DNA from: BOG-908 sp963795825
GTDB taxonomy: Bacteria; Pseudomonadota; Alphaproteobacteria; Acetobacterales; Acetobacteraceae
Direction of reading: 5' to 3'
Assembly: GCA_963795825.1 (NCBI GenBank)
Contig: CAWCIW010000003.1
Location: 62,001-126,000 of the forward strand
Length of the DNA stretch: 64,000 bases
Shown here: one piece after another, positions 54,269 through 64,000 of the stretch
Layout: each line of letters opens with the position of its first letter
Numbering within the stretch: position 1 is the first letter of the stretch
Position numbers and translations under genes: made by a program
Notes under the pieces: model-generated
The model's input: only the letters and a program-made list of their open reading frames with translations
What the model was told of the DNA's origin: nothing
Databases searched by the model: none

Positions 54269-55060
54269 ATGATCATCGCCAGCAACGAATTCGCCGACAT
54301 CGCGGTCCCGGATGCAAATCCGATGCGCGTCCACGTGTTCCGCCCGGCCGGCGGCGGCCGGTTTCCCGGCGTAGTTCTGTTTTCCGAGATCTACCAGGTG
54401 ACCGCGCCGATACGCCGCCTGGCCGCCATGGTCGCAGGCCTCGGCCATGTGGTGGCGGTGCCGGAGGTGTACCACGAATACGAGCCGGCCGGCACCGTGC
54501 TGGCGTACGACGCGCCGGGCACCGATCGCGGCAACGCGCTGAAGATCACCAAGCCGGTCGCCGGCTACGATGCCGATGCGCGCGCAGCACTGGGCTTCCT
54601 GGCCGGCCACCCAGCCTGCAACGGCCAGCTCGGCACGATGGGCGTCTGCCTCGGCGGCCATCTGGCATTGCGCGCGGCACTCGACAAGCGGGTGCAGGCC
54701 GCCGCCTGCTTCTACGCCACCGACGTCCATACCGGCACCCTCGGCGCCGGCGGTGACGACACGCTGGCCCGCCTCGACGAGCTGGCCGGCGCGGCGATGT
54801 TCGTGTGGGGCCGCCACGATCCGCATGTGCCGTTCGCCGGCCGGGAACGCCTGCGCGCAAGGCTGGAGGCGGCGGGCGCGCGCTACGAATGGCACGAGGT
54901 GGATGCGGCGCACGCATTCCTGCGCGACGAGGGGCCGCGCTACGATCCCGCGCTGTTCCTGCAGGCGATGGCGTGGGTGGCGGCGCTGTTCGGCCGGCAC
55001 TTGCGGGGGGATGGTAACCAGGGGGTGGCCGGGGTCGAAACGGGCAGGCAAGGCAAGTAG
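54269..55060 (+). CDS. Dienelactone hydrolase family protein
   Basis: 263 residues. The nucleophile is Cys127 in G-V-C-L-G-G, with Asp184 in G-R-H-D-P and His215 in A-A-H-A-F, the Cys-Asp-His triad of dienelactone hydrolases. N-terminal V-V-L-F-S-E-I-Y-Q-V-T carries the oxyanion region. Cleaves lactones or esters in aromatic-acid or related catabolism. The last residues G-R-Q-G-K and the TAG are encoded at the start of the next PAIR arm, so the C-terminus is partly repeat-derived. Confidence 0.9.
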   Translation: MIIASNEFADIAVPDANPMRVHVFRPAGGGRFPGVVLFSEIYQVTAPIRRLAAMVAGLGHVVAVPEVYHEYEPAGTVLAYDAPGTDRGNALKITKPVAGYDADARAALGFLAGHPACNGQLGTMGVCLGGHLALRAALDKRVQAAACFYATDVHTGTLGAGGDDTLARLDELAGAAMFVWGRHDPHVPFAGRERLRARLEAAGARYEWHEVDAAHAFLRDEGPRYDPALFLQAMAWVAALFGRHLRGDGNQGVAGVETGRQGK

Positions 55061-55364
55061 TCCTTTTTGCAAAAGAGGACCAAAAAACATTTGACTCCGT
55101 TCGCCGGGGCAGGCGCTTCCCCTATGTGACCGGGGTGCCGCCTGGCTTCAGCAAGCGTCTTTGCTTCCTCTCTGTAAAACAGAAGGTCTTTCTTTCTCCA
55201 TGCTCTGGATGTCAGCCTGACACACGACCAACACTTCGCGCGCGTGACGCCCACACCGATTCCGCCAGCGCACGCCGCCGTAAAACCAACGCGGGCGGCA
55301 CTGCAGCGGGAAACGCAAAAGTTTTTTGGTCCTTTTTTTCAAAAAAGGACTGCTTCCTTCCTTA
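55043..55364. repeat. PAIR element 26 (three arms, rearranged)
   Basis: A left arm (55043-55107, GTCC with a mutated hairpin) is followed by a degenerate right-type arm (55152-55199, CTTC with CTGTAAAACAG loop) and a well-preserved right arm (55308-55364, GTCC with CAAAAGTTTTTTGG). The extra arm suggests two overlapping copies or partial duplication. The 280 bp contain no other gene. Confidence 0.82.
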
Positions 55365-55383
55365 CGCAGGACGAAACCCCGTG

Positions 55384-56190
55384 ATGCGCCCCGACATGGT
55401 GTACGCGCTCCCCACCACCCTGCAGGCGCTCCTGATCGTAGGCAGCGCAATCGTAGCCGCCATTCTGCTGGAACTCGCCACCCGCCGCCTGGTGCGCCAG
55501 GACATCCGCCAGAGCCACACCAACGTAGCCGCCGCGATGTTCGGCGTGATCGGAACCACCTTCGCCGTGCTGCTGGCGTTCGTGGTGATGTTCACCTTCG
55601 AGGGCTATGACACCGCGCGCAACGCGGTCGCCGGCGAGGCGGCGATGGCGCGCGACGTGGCGGACGCCGCCGGTGGGCTGGCGGAGCCGGCCCGAACGGA
55701 TATCAGGCACGGCGTGGCGGCGTATCTCACGCAGGTGATGCGCATCGAGTGGCCGGCCCAGGCGGCCGGCAGGCAGAACCAGGCCGCTGGCGCATCCGAT
55801 CAGTCCGCCGAGGCCCCGCTCGCGGCGCTGAACCGGCAGGCCGCCGCAGTTCGCCCGACCCAGCCCGGGGACACCGTCTACCTCTCCGCGCTCGTGGCCG
55901 CGCTCGCCCGCCTGCAGGATGCGCGCGCCGTGCGGCAATCCACCGCGGCGAACCAGGTGCCCTCCATCGTGTGGATCGTCATGCTGCTGGGCGGCGTGCT
56001 GACAGTCGGCGCCGGCTCGTTCCTCGGCGCGCCGAGCCTGCGCATGCATCTGGTGATGTCGGCCACGCTGGCAGCCTCCGGTGCGCTTGTGGTGGTGCTG
56101 ATCGTGGCGCTCAGCCAGCCGTATCGCGGCGATTTCCGCATACCCACCGCGCCCTATCAGCGCGTGCTGGACCAGCTCGATGCCACCTGA
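55384..56190 (+). CDS. DUF4239-like membrane protein
   Basis: 268 residues with four membrane segments: two at the N-terminus (A-L-L-I-V-G-S-A-I-V-A-A-I-L-L, A-A-A-M-F-G-V-I-G-T-T-F-A-V-L-L-A-F) and two near 200-240 (I-V-W-I-V-M-L-L-G-G-V-L, L-V-V-V-L-I-V-A-L). The I-G-T-T-F-A-V-L-L-A-F-V-V and P-Y-R-G-D-F-R-I end match DUF4239 (bestrophin-like). Function unproven, possibly an ion channel-like protein. The element ends 20 bp upstream of the ATG. Confidence 0.8.
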   Translation: MRPDMVYALPTTLQALLIVGSAIVAAILLELATRRLVRQDIRQSHTNVAAAMFGVIGTTFAVLLAFVVMFTFEGYDTARNAVAGEAAMARDVADAAGGLAEPARTDIRHGVAAYLTQVMRIEWPAQAAGRQNQAAGASDQSAEAPLAALNRQAAAVRPTQPGDTVYLSALVAALARLQDARAVRQSTAANQVPSIVWIVMLLGGVLTVGAGSFLGAPSLRMHLVMSATLAASGALVVVLIVALSQPYRGDFRIPTAPYQRVLDQLDAT

Positions 56191-56199
56191 GCCCGGCCC

Positions 56200-56707
56200 C
56201 GGCGCCGCCCGGCGCTGCTGCTCACCAGCACCGATCCCCCGACCGGCCGCAGGGTGCTGGTCAACACCATCGCGGCCTGGGTGGAGCAGGGCAGCCAGCA
56301 TCACGCGCCGGATACCACCTACCCCGACGCCGCGCCGTTCCGCGCGGGCTTCCCGCCCTCGCTTTGGCTGCCCGGCCTGCGCACGCTCCCGCCTTCCGGC
56401 CCGGCCTGCCAGCCGCTACGGCGGCACCCCGCTGCAGCGCGACGGCGCCTGCCACCAGGGCACCGTTCGGCCCTGGCTGCTCGGCCGTTCGCGGATGCCT
56501 GGCTGCGCGCCCGCACTGAAGCGCCGGACTCCGCGCCTAAGCCCGCGCCCGATCCCCGTCGCCGTTGCTGGCCCATCTCGACGCAGCCGGCCGCGGCCGC
56601 GTATCCGAAGTGGCCGACGGCTGCGCCCCGCATCACCCCGGCGGCTGCCCATTCCAGGCATGGTCGCTCGGCGAACTCATCAGGATCTGCAACATGACCG
56701 ACCCGGC

Positions 56708-56711
<4 letters not shown>
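56200..56711 (+). pseudogene. C-terminal remnant of amylo-alpha-1,6-glucosidase (glycogen debranching enzyme)
   Basis: Pieces in different frames together read like the end of a glycogen-debranching GDE_C domain: R-Y-G-G-T-P-L-Q-R-D-G-A-C-H-Q-G-T-V-R-P-W-L-L-G (about 56414-56490), then P-F-A-D-A-W-L-R-A-R, then G-G-C-P-F-Q-A-W-S-L-G-E-L-I-R (about 56640-56685) ending M-T-D-P-A and TGA at 56709-56711. The ~550-residue N-terminal part is missing and frames change at least three times, so a true remnant is more likely than simple sequencing error. The tail overlaps the next ATG by ATGA, so it was the upstream member of the operon. Confidence 0.72.
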
Positions 56712-59389
<2,678 letters not shown>

Positions 59390-59391
59390 AC

Positions 59392-59430
59392 CAGGCAAGA
59401 CCTTCTTTTGCAAAGCTGCTTTCCTCTCCA
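59392..59430. repeat. Truncated PAIR arm (element 27)
   Basis: AGGCAAGACCTTCTTTTGCAAAGCTGCTTTCC keeps the arm's start, a shortened CTTCTTTTGCAAA hairpin half and nothing beyond. It follows the GH63 stop by three bases. The next 120 bp have lower GC than the surroundings and no gene. Confidence 0.6.
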
Positions 59431-59550
59431 AATTGCGACTTGGCCCGCGGTCGAGCGGGAGGGCTGTGTTTTGGACGGTCGGACGGTCGTTGAGTGTTGA
59501 CGTAGCTCAGTCGGCTCGTTTCTGTGCGAGGCGAGTGCAGGAGCATTACG

Positions 59551-60318
59551 ATGGGGTGGTTCAGAAGCGGGCCGAAATCATTTTTAGAACCCGAGTTGGA
59601 GGAGTGGCATCTCGCGGCGTGGACCTGGCTGATCCGCAATCTTGGCGGCATCGATGGCATTGCGGCTTTCCCGCTTGTGTTGCCCAACCGCGTGTTTTTT
59701 CCACCCACGGACGCGACGGGTGCTGCGCGCGTGAGGCATGTGTTTGAGCAGGTCAAGAAACTCGCGGGATTGGAGGCGTGCGAGTGCGACCTTTTGGAGC
59801 AGCCGCGCGGACCGGAGTTGCGGGTTGGCGAAGTCGCTACCCTCACGCGCGAAGGTTCGGTGCCGGCGGGCACGTTCGGGTTAGAGGGCAATCGGCCCGC
59901 CATCACGTATGATCCGGCGTTGGAGAATGAGCCCGTCAAGCTCGTGGCGGTGTTGGCACACGAATTGGCACATCTTCGACTGAAAGCGTTTCCGGAAGAC
60001 TTGCCGGGAGACCGTGATGCCAACGAGCGCGCCACCGACCTGGCGACCGTTGCAACGGGTTTCGGCTTATTTGGCGCCGATAGTGCGTTTAATTTCCAAC
60101 GCCACCAGGATGCGTTCTCCCAGGGCTGGCGATCCTCGCGCCTGGGTTATCTTAGCGAGCGGGAATGGGCGTTCGCGCTTGCTGTCCGGTTCAGACTGCT
60201 TGGCGAAGATATTGGCGCGGCCAGACCTTATCTTAAATCCCATTTGTTTACGGACCTGAAAACCGCTTCGTCCTGCCTGAAATCGCGTGATATACGTGGC
60301 GAACTCTGCTCAGGATAA
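59551..60318 (+). CDS. Putative zinc metallopeptidase of unknown family
   Basis: 255 residues. A-H-E-L-A-H at residues 136-141 is HExxH; Glu159 in A-N-E-R-A-T-D, 18 residues on, could be the third zinc ligand of a gluzincin; after it A-T-V-A-T-G-F-G-L-F resembles a pattern I associate with uncharacterised bacterial proteins of this type. AGGAG lies 9 bases before ATG 59551. No signal peptide, so it is cytosolic or membrane-associated. The region (59.4-60.3 kb) looks less GC-rich than its neighbours and uses TTG/GCG/GTG more freely, which may mean transfer. Substrate unknown. Confidence 0.65.
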   Translation: MGWFRSGPKSFLEPELEEWHLAAWTWLIRNLGGIDGIAAFPLVLPNRVFFPPTDATGAARVRHVFEQVKKLAGLEACECDLLEQPRGPELRVGEVATLTREGSVPAGTFGLEGNRPAITYDPALENEPVKLVAVLAHELAHLRLKAFPEDLPGDRDANERATDLATVATGFGLFGADSAFNFQRHQDAFSQGWRSSRLGYLSEREWAFALAVRFRLLGEDIGAARPYLKSHLFTDLKTASSCLKSRDIRGELCSG

Positions 60319-60398
60319 TCGGCAAGAGATGAGCAACTGAGAAGAACGGCGCCGGTCCGGCGCGCTATCTCGCGCGGTATAACCAGCCTGCCGTCGCC

Positions 60399-60827
60399 TC
60401 AACCAGACGGCACCGCGTTGCGCGCCATGAACGTCTCGGGTGAACCATCCGCCGGATCGACGAAAACAATGTCGCGCGGATCGCGCCGCGGCGTATCGAC
60501 CGAGAAGAAAACCACAGGCTCCTCCGTCAACGCCGGCAAAGCGTGCACCACCCCGCGCTCGAAAAACAGCAGCTCCCCCGGGCCAAACGGCGCCGTCTGC
60601 CGCACATCGTTCAACCAGAACGTGCCGCGGCCCGAGAGCACGTAGAGATACTCGTCGCACGTCGCATGGTAATGCGGCGGCGTCGGGCGATAGACGCGGA
60701 ACACCCGCGCACTCGCCGAAGCGCGATCGGTGAGATACGTATCGACCAGCAGCGTGCTGGCGCTGTCCGGCAACGCGGCCGCGATGGCGCGCAGATCGAA
60801 GCGCCCGGTTCCTGCAGTGTCCGACAT
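60399..60827 (-). CDS. Cupin-domain protein
   Basis: 142 residues. P-P-H-Y-H-A-T-C-D-E-Y-L-Y-V-L-S-G-R-G-T-F near residue 50-70 gives H-x-H-x4-E, the first cupin motif, and F-G-P-G-E-L-L-F-F-E-R-G-V-V-H-A-L the second with its His. Probable metal-binding beta barrel. ATG 60827 is preferred over upstream ATGs because GGAGAGG lies 6-12 bases before it. Substrate unknown. It is divergent from the LprI-like gene at 60910. Confidence 0.85.
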   Translation of the reverse strand: MSDTAGTGRFDLRAIAAALPDSASTLLVDTYLTDRASASARVFRVYRPTPPHYHATCDEYLYVLSGRGTFWLNDVRQTAPFGPGELLFFERGVVHALPALTEEPVVFFSVDTPRRDPRDIVFVDPADGSPETFMARNAVPSG

Positions 60828-60909
60828 GGTGTCCTCTCCGAATTCCTGGCCGCGTGCCGGTGCCTGCGTACGGCTTGCGGCATCCACGGTCGTCATGTGA
60901 GCATCCGCC

Positions 60910-61539
60910 ATGCTGCCCGCATCAGCTCTCCGCATCCTCTGCGCCGCCGCATGCTGCGCCACCTCGGCCAGCCAGGCCGCCAGCTTCGATTGCGCCCGCG
61001 CAAGAACATACCAGGAGCACCATATCTGCAACACGCCCGCCTTGAACACGGCCGATGCCGCGATGGGCGCGGCCTATAAGGCAGCTTCGGCCTACATCCC
61101 CGTCAAGGACGCCGTCCTCGCCCTCCAGCAGGTATTCCACACCAGCTACAAGACCTGCGACCAGAAAGACGACGGCAAATGCATCGACGAACTGAAGGAG
61201 CAGACCGCGAAACTGCAATCGATGGTCGGCGCCACCGTCTATGCCTCCCTCGCGAACAACGCGGGATTCGGCCCCGAAGACCACATCTTCTGGCTGACAC
61301 CCGGGCCCGCCCAGGTAACACTGCACTATTTCGGGTCCTACATGCCCGACATGATGCGGCCGGCGCCGTTTCCCGATGGCATCGTCTGCGACGACGAGGT
61401 GACGGTGACGAAAACCGCCACCGGCTACAGCCTGCATGAGAACTTCCAGGACATCGACGTGACCGACAAGGAAGTGGTGTCGAAACTGGGCTGCGGCGGG
61501 CGTACCGGGATCTTCGGAACCACGCCCCGCGTGCGCTGA
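60910..61539 (+). CDS. Exported protein with LprI-like N-terminal domain
   Basis: 209 residues. A signal peptide (1-22) precedes S-F-D-C-A-R-A-R-T-Y-Q-E-H-H-I-C-N-T-P-A-L-N-T-A-D-A-A-M-G-A-A-Y-K, the Cys-containing LprI-type signature (two Cys bridging the helix), then a helical D-Q-K-D-D-G-K-C and a C-terminal beta domain F-C-D-D-E-like. LprI domains inhibit lysozyme in some bacteria or occur in envelope proteins of unknown role. Divergent from a cupin gene; no operon partner. Confidence 0.75.
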   Translation: MLPASALRILCAAACCATSASQAASFDCARARTYQEHHICNTPALNTADAAMGAAYKAASAYIPVKDAVLALQQVFHTSYKTCDQKDDGKCIDELKEQTAKLQSMVGATVYASLANNAGFGPEDHIFWLTPGPAQVTLHYFGSYMPDMMRPAPFPDGIVCDDEVTVTKTATGYSLHENFQDIDVTDKEVVSKLGCGGRTGIFGTTPRVR

Positions 61540-61613
61540 TCCACCCGGGCGCGCGAGCCGGACGGCAGCCCCCCTACGTTGCGCCCGCAGCCCGGCGCCC
61601 CTAGCTACAGGCA

Positions 61614-63286
61614 ATGCCCCCACCCGACACGCTGCGCATCGCGCTGGCCCAGCTCAACCCGCATGAAGGCCAGATCGACGCCAACCTGGCGCAGATCCGC
61701 GCCGCACGCGCCCAGGCCGCCGCCCTCGGCGCAGACCTCGTCGTCACCCCCGAATTCTCCATCGCCGGCTACCCCCCCGAAGACCTCGTGCGAAAAGCCG
61801 CGTTCGTCGCCGACTGCGAGGCAGCACTGGCCGAACTCGCGCGCGACACCGCCGATGGCGGCCCCGGCCTGATCGTCGGCGGCCCCTGGCGCGACGGCCA
61901 CGCCATCTACAACGCGGCCTTCCTGCTCGACGGCGGCCAAGATCACCGCCCGCCGCGCCAAGCACGAGCTGCCGAACTACGGCGTGTTCGACGACAAGCG
62001 CGTGTTCGACGCCGGCCCCGCCCCGGGCCCGGTGGTGTTCCGCGGCATACGCGTGGGCCTGATGATCTGCGAGGATTGGTGGTTTCCCACCGTCAGCGAG
62101 ACGCTGGCAGAGACGGGCGCCGAGCTCCTGCTCTCTATCAACGGCTCCCCCTTCGAGGCGGACAAATCCGGCCGACGCGTCCAGCTCGCCGTCTCCCGCG
62201 TGGTGGAAACCGGGCTTGCCTTTATCTTCCTCAACCAGGTCTGCGGCCAGGACGAGCTGGTGTTCGACGGCGCCAGCTTCGTGCTCAACCCGGACCGCAG
62301 CCTGGCCTGCGTGCTCCCCTCCTTCCAGCCGGCGCTGCAGATCACCGAATGGCATCGCCAGGACGGCCAGTTCGTCTGCGCCCACACGCCCCTGCCGCCC
62401 GAACCCGCGCCGGAAGAGCTGATCTATCGCGGCCTCTGCCTCGGCCTGGCAGACTACATCGCCAAGAACCGCTTCCCCGGCATCCTGCTCGGCCTCTCCG
62501 GCGGCATCGACTCTGCCCTCTCGGCGGCCATCGCCGTCGATGCGCTGGGCGCGGACCGCGTGCGCGCCATCATGCTGCCCAGCCCCTACACCAGCCAGCA
62601 CAGCCTGGACGACGCCGCCGAATGCGCCCGCCTGCTCGGCATACGCATCGACACCGTCGCCCATCACGCCGGCAATCGACGCCGCGAACGCCGCCCTCGC
62701 CCCGCTGTTCGCCGGCCTGCCGGACGACACCACGGAGGAGAACATCCAGTCGCGCGCGCGCGGCCTCCTGCTGATGGCGATGAGCAACAAATTCGGCCAC
62801 ATGCTGCTCACCACCGGCAACAAAAGCGAAATGTCGGTCGGCTACGCCACCCTCTACGGCGACATGTGCGGCGGCTACTCGGTGCTGAAAGACGTATACA
62901 AAACCACCGTGTTCGCGCTCAGCACCTGGCGCAACACCCACCGCCCCGCAGGCGCGCTGGGCCCGGACGGCGCGGTGATGCCCGCGCGCGTGATAACCAA
63001 ACCCCCCAGCGCGGAACTGAAACACGACCAGACCGACCAGGACAGCCTGCCGCCCTACGAGGAACTGGATGCGATTCTCGCAGGCCTGATCGAAGGCGAG
63101 AAGTCGGTGTGCGAACTGGTGCAAACCGGCTTCGACCGCGAAACCGTCGTGCGCGTGTGGAAGATGCTCGATCGCGCGGAGTATAAGCGCCGGCAGGCGC
63201 CGCCTGGGGTGAAGATCACCTCGCGCGCGTTTGGGCGGGATCGTCGGTATCCTATAACCAACGGGTACACGGGGCTGATTACGTGA
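61614..63286 (+). CDS. nadE: Glutamine-dependent NAD+ synthetase (two frameshifts)
   Basis: About 557 residues after correction. N-terminal nitrilase-type glutaminase: Glu47 (V-T-P-E-F-S-I-A-G-Y), Lys in R-R-A-K-H-E-L-P-N-Y-G, and Cys in L-M-I-C-E-D-W-W; C-terminal synthetase with the P-loop G-L-S-G-G-I-D-S-A. So it takes NH3 from glutamine to amidate deamido-NAD+, an essential last step of NAD synthesis. The frame breaks near 61938 (extra C in GGCGGCCAAG) and near 62660 (extra base in GTCGCCC), and continues cleanly beyond each. The C-terminal R-R-Y-P-I-T-N-G is typical. Start ATG 61614. Confidence 0.92.
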
Positions 63287-63469
63287 AGCAAGAAAGGCTT
63301 TCTTTTTTGAAAAAAAGAAACAAAAAACTTTTATCTCCCCGCTTGCACGCGGGCAGCATACATTTCTGCAATGCGATCACTGGCAGGGAGAGCGCAGGCA
63401 TTGATGCAGGCGTCAGGAGCAAAAGCTTTTTGCTTCTTTTTCTCGAAAAAGAAGGCCTTGCTTCCCTTG
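63284..63469. repeat. PAIR element 28
   Basis: The left arm (63284-63350) is a CTTTC/GAAAC variant with TTTTTTGAAAAAAA and CAAAAAACTTTT; the right arm (63402-63469) is CTTC/CTCGA with CAAAAGCTTTTTG. Core CCGCTTGCAC against ATGCAGGCGTC. It starts on the nadE stop and ends at the beginning of the next gene. Confidence 0.88.
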
Positions 63470-63818
63470 TCTGATCTGTTCGCGCCTGCGGAAGGCTGGA
63501 AAGTCCGCATCCTGGACATGTCCGGCGGCGCCGAAGACAACATCGTCGAGGACGTCAAAGGCTTCCCCACTCTAATGCAGGCCAACGCCTTCGCGCGCGC
63601 CTACGTGCGCGACAGCATGGAGCTGTGCCGCGCCCCGGGCCTCGCCCCGCGCGACGTGCTCTCCGCCTGGTTCACCTACGGCGAGGATGCCCACGTGCTC
63701 GATGCAGCCGGACGATGGCTGGCGCAGCGCCAACGAACTCGCCAATTTCTCCGAGCAGCCCGCGCGCGCCGACGAACGCGACTGGCGCGCGCTCGATCCG
63801 CGCAGGGACGACGAATAG
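63467..63818 (+). CDS. Hypothetical protein upstream of gltX (one frameshift)
   Basis: About 117 residues if joined across one shift near 63708. Residues 1-80 read L-S-D-L-F-A-P-A-E-G-W-K-V-R-I-L-D-M-S-G-G-A-E-D-N-I-V-E-D-V-K-G-F-P-T-L, after which one base is missing before D-D-G-W-R-S-A-N-E-L-A-N-F-S-E-Q-P-A. TAG at 63816-63818 abuts the gltX ATG. The start may be TTG 63467, just inside the PAIR arm, or ATG at 63520. No family recognised. Confidence 0.5.
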
Positions 63819-64000
63819 ATGCGCGTCCGTTTCGCGCCAAGCCCCACCGGCTATCTCCATGTCGGCAACGCCCGCATCGTGCTGGCCAACGCGCTGTTCG
63901 CGCGGCGTCACGACGCGAAATTCCTGCTGCGCCTCGATGATACGGATGTCGAGCGCTCGCGTCCGGAGTTCGAGCGGCGATCATGCACGATCTGCAATGG
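63819..64000 (+). CDS. gltX: Glutamate--tRNA ligase, N-terminal part (frameshift near end of window)
   Basis: The first ~60 residues of a class I aminoacyl-tRNA synthetase. R-F-A-P-S-P-T-G-Y-L-H-V-G-N-A-R begins with the HIGH-like motif (H-V-G-N) of GluRS, and L-L-R-L-D-D-T-D-V-E-R-S follows. One G is missing near 63973 (GAGCGG-CGATC), before I-M-H-D-L-Q-W. ATG 63819 immediately follows the TAG of the upstream ORF. The rest lies beyond the window. GluRS charges tRNA-Glu and is essential, so the shift is probably a sequencing error. Confidence 0.93.
   Translation, partial: MRVRFAPSPTGYLHVGNARIVLANALFARRHDAKFLLRLDDTDVERSRPEFERRSCTICN

Noticed and set aside
59500..59520. tRNA fragment (GTAGCTCAGTCGG resembles a D-arm)
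   Set aside because: No acceptor, anticodon or T-arm follows; probably chance similarity.

Overview
The window is GC-rich bacterial chromosome (roughly two-thirds G+C by eye). Alphaproteobacterial hallmarks are short-form HisG next to HisD, the run murA-hisG-hisD-infA-maf-RNase E/G-yacG-tRNA-Phe, recG opposite sdhE-mfd, an ATP12 chaperone gene, a DUF1674 gene and an intracellular PHB depolymerase. The order and style suggest Rhodospirillales, probably an acetic-acid-bacterium-like Acetobacteraceae member; this is inference from gene content, not a database result.

Layout: 0-2.4 kb, a cupin gene divergent from a hydrolase/SnoaL pair; 2.6-8.7 kb, an AsmA-like protein, an ATP12 chaperone, a Nudix hydrolase and a DUF6311-like membrane protein; 8.6-16.2 kb, recG, an unidentified two-gene pair, then sdhE-mfd; 16.4-23.4 kb, a MASE1-GGDEF-EAL regulator, DUF3096, TspO, tRNA-Thr, a GT61 glycosyltransferase, an N-formylglutamate amidohydrolase and a transglutaminase-like protein; 23.7-30.6 kb, the dcd, murA, his, infA, maf, RNase E/G, yacG, tRNA-Phe block; 30.6-32.8 kb, a gene-poor stretch and two stress/envelope genes; 32.8-37.4 kb, a MaoC-SDR fusion, a ferredoxin and a davB-davA lysine-degradation operon; 37.8-56 kb, an OprB porin and many single enzyme genes including phaZ and acs; 56-64 kb, a glycogen-debranching-enzyme remnant coupled to a GH63-like glucosidase, a metallopeptidase, a cupin, an LprI-like protein, nadE and the start of gltX.

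The most striking structure is not a gene. At about 27 places, roughly one per 2.4 kb, the space between genes is filled by a 150-190 bp element made of two inverted arms (called PAIR element here). Each arm holds an A/T-rich hairpin, a 12-13 nt A/T module and a GC-rich stem half that pairs with the other arm, so one copy can fold into a long central stem flanked by two hairpins. Arms come in linked subtypes with compensatory stem changes. They lie within a few bases of stop and start codons, sometimes supply the stop codon, and at one divergent locus leave almost no room for a promoter outside the element.

A second window-wide feature is a series of single-base frameshifts (about 15) in conserved genes, several of them essential (gltX, nadE) or well conserved (mfd, recG, hisD). 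Most lie in short G/C runs, which points to uncorrected sequencing or assembly indels rather than gene decay. Coordinates of such genes are given for the whole locus and the shift positions are named.
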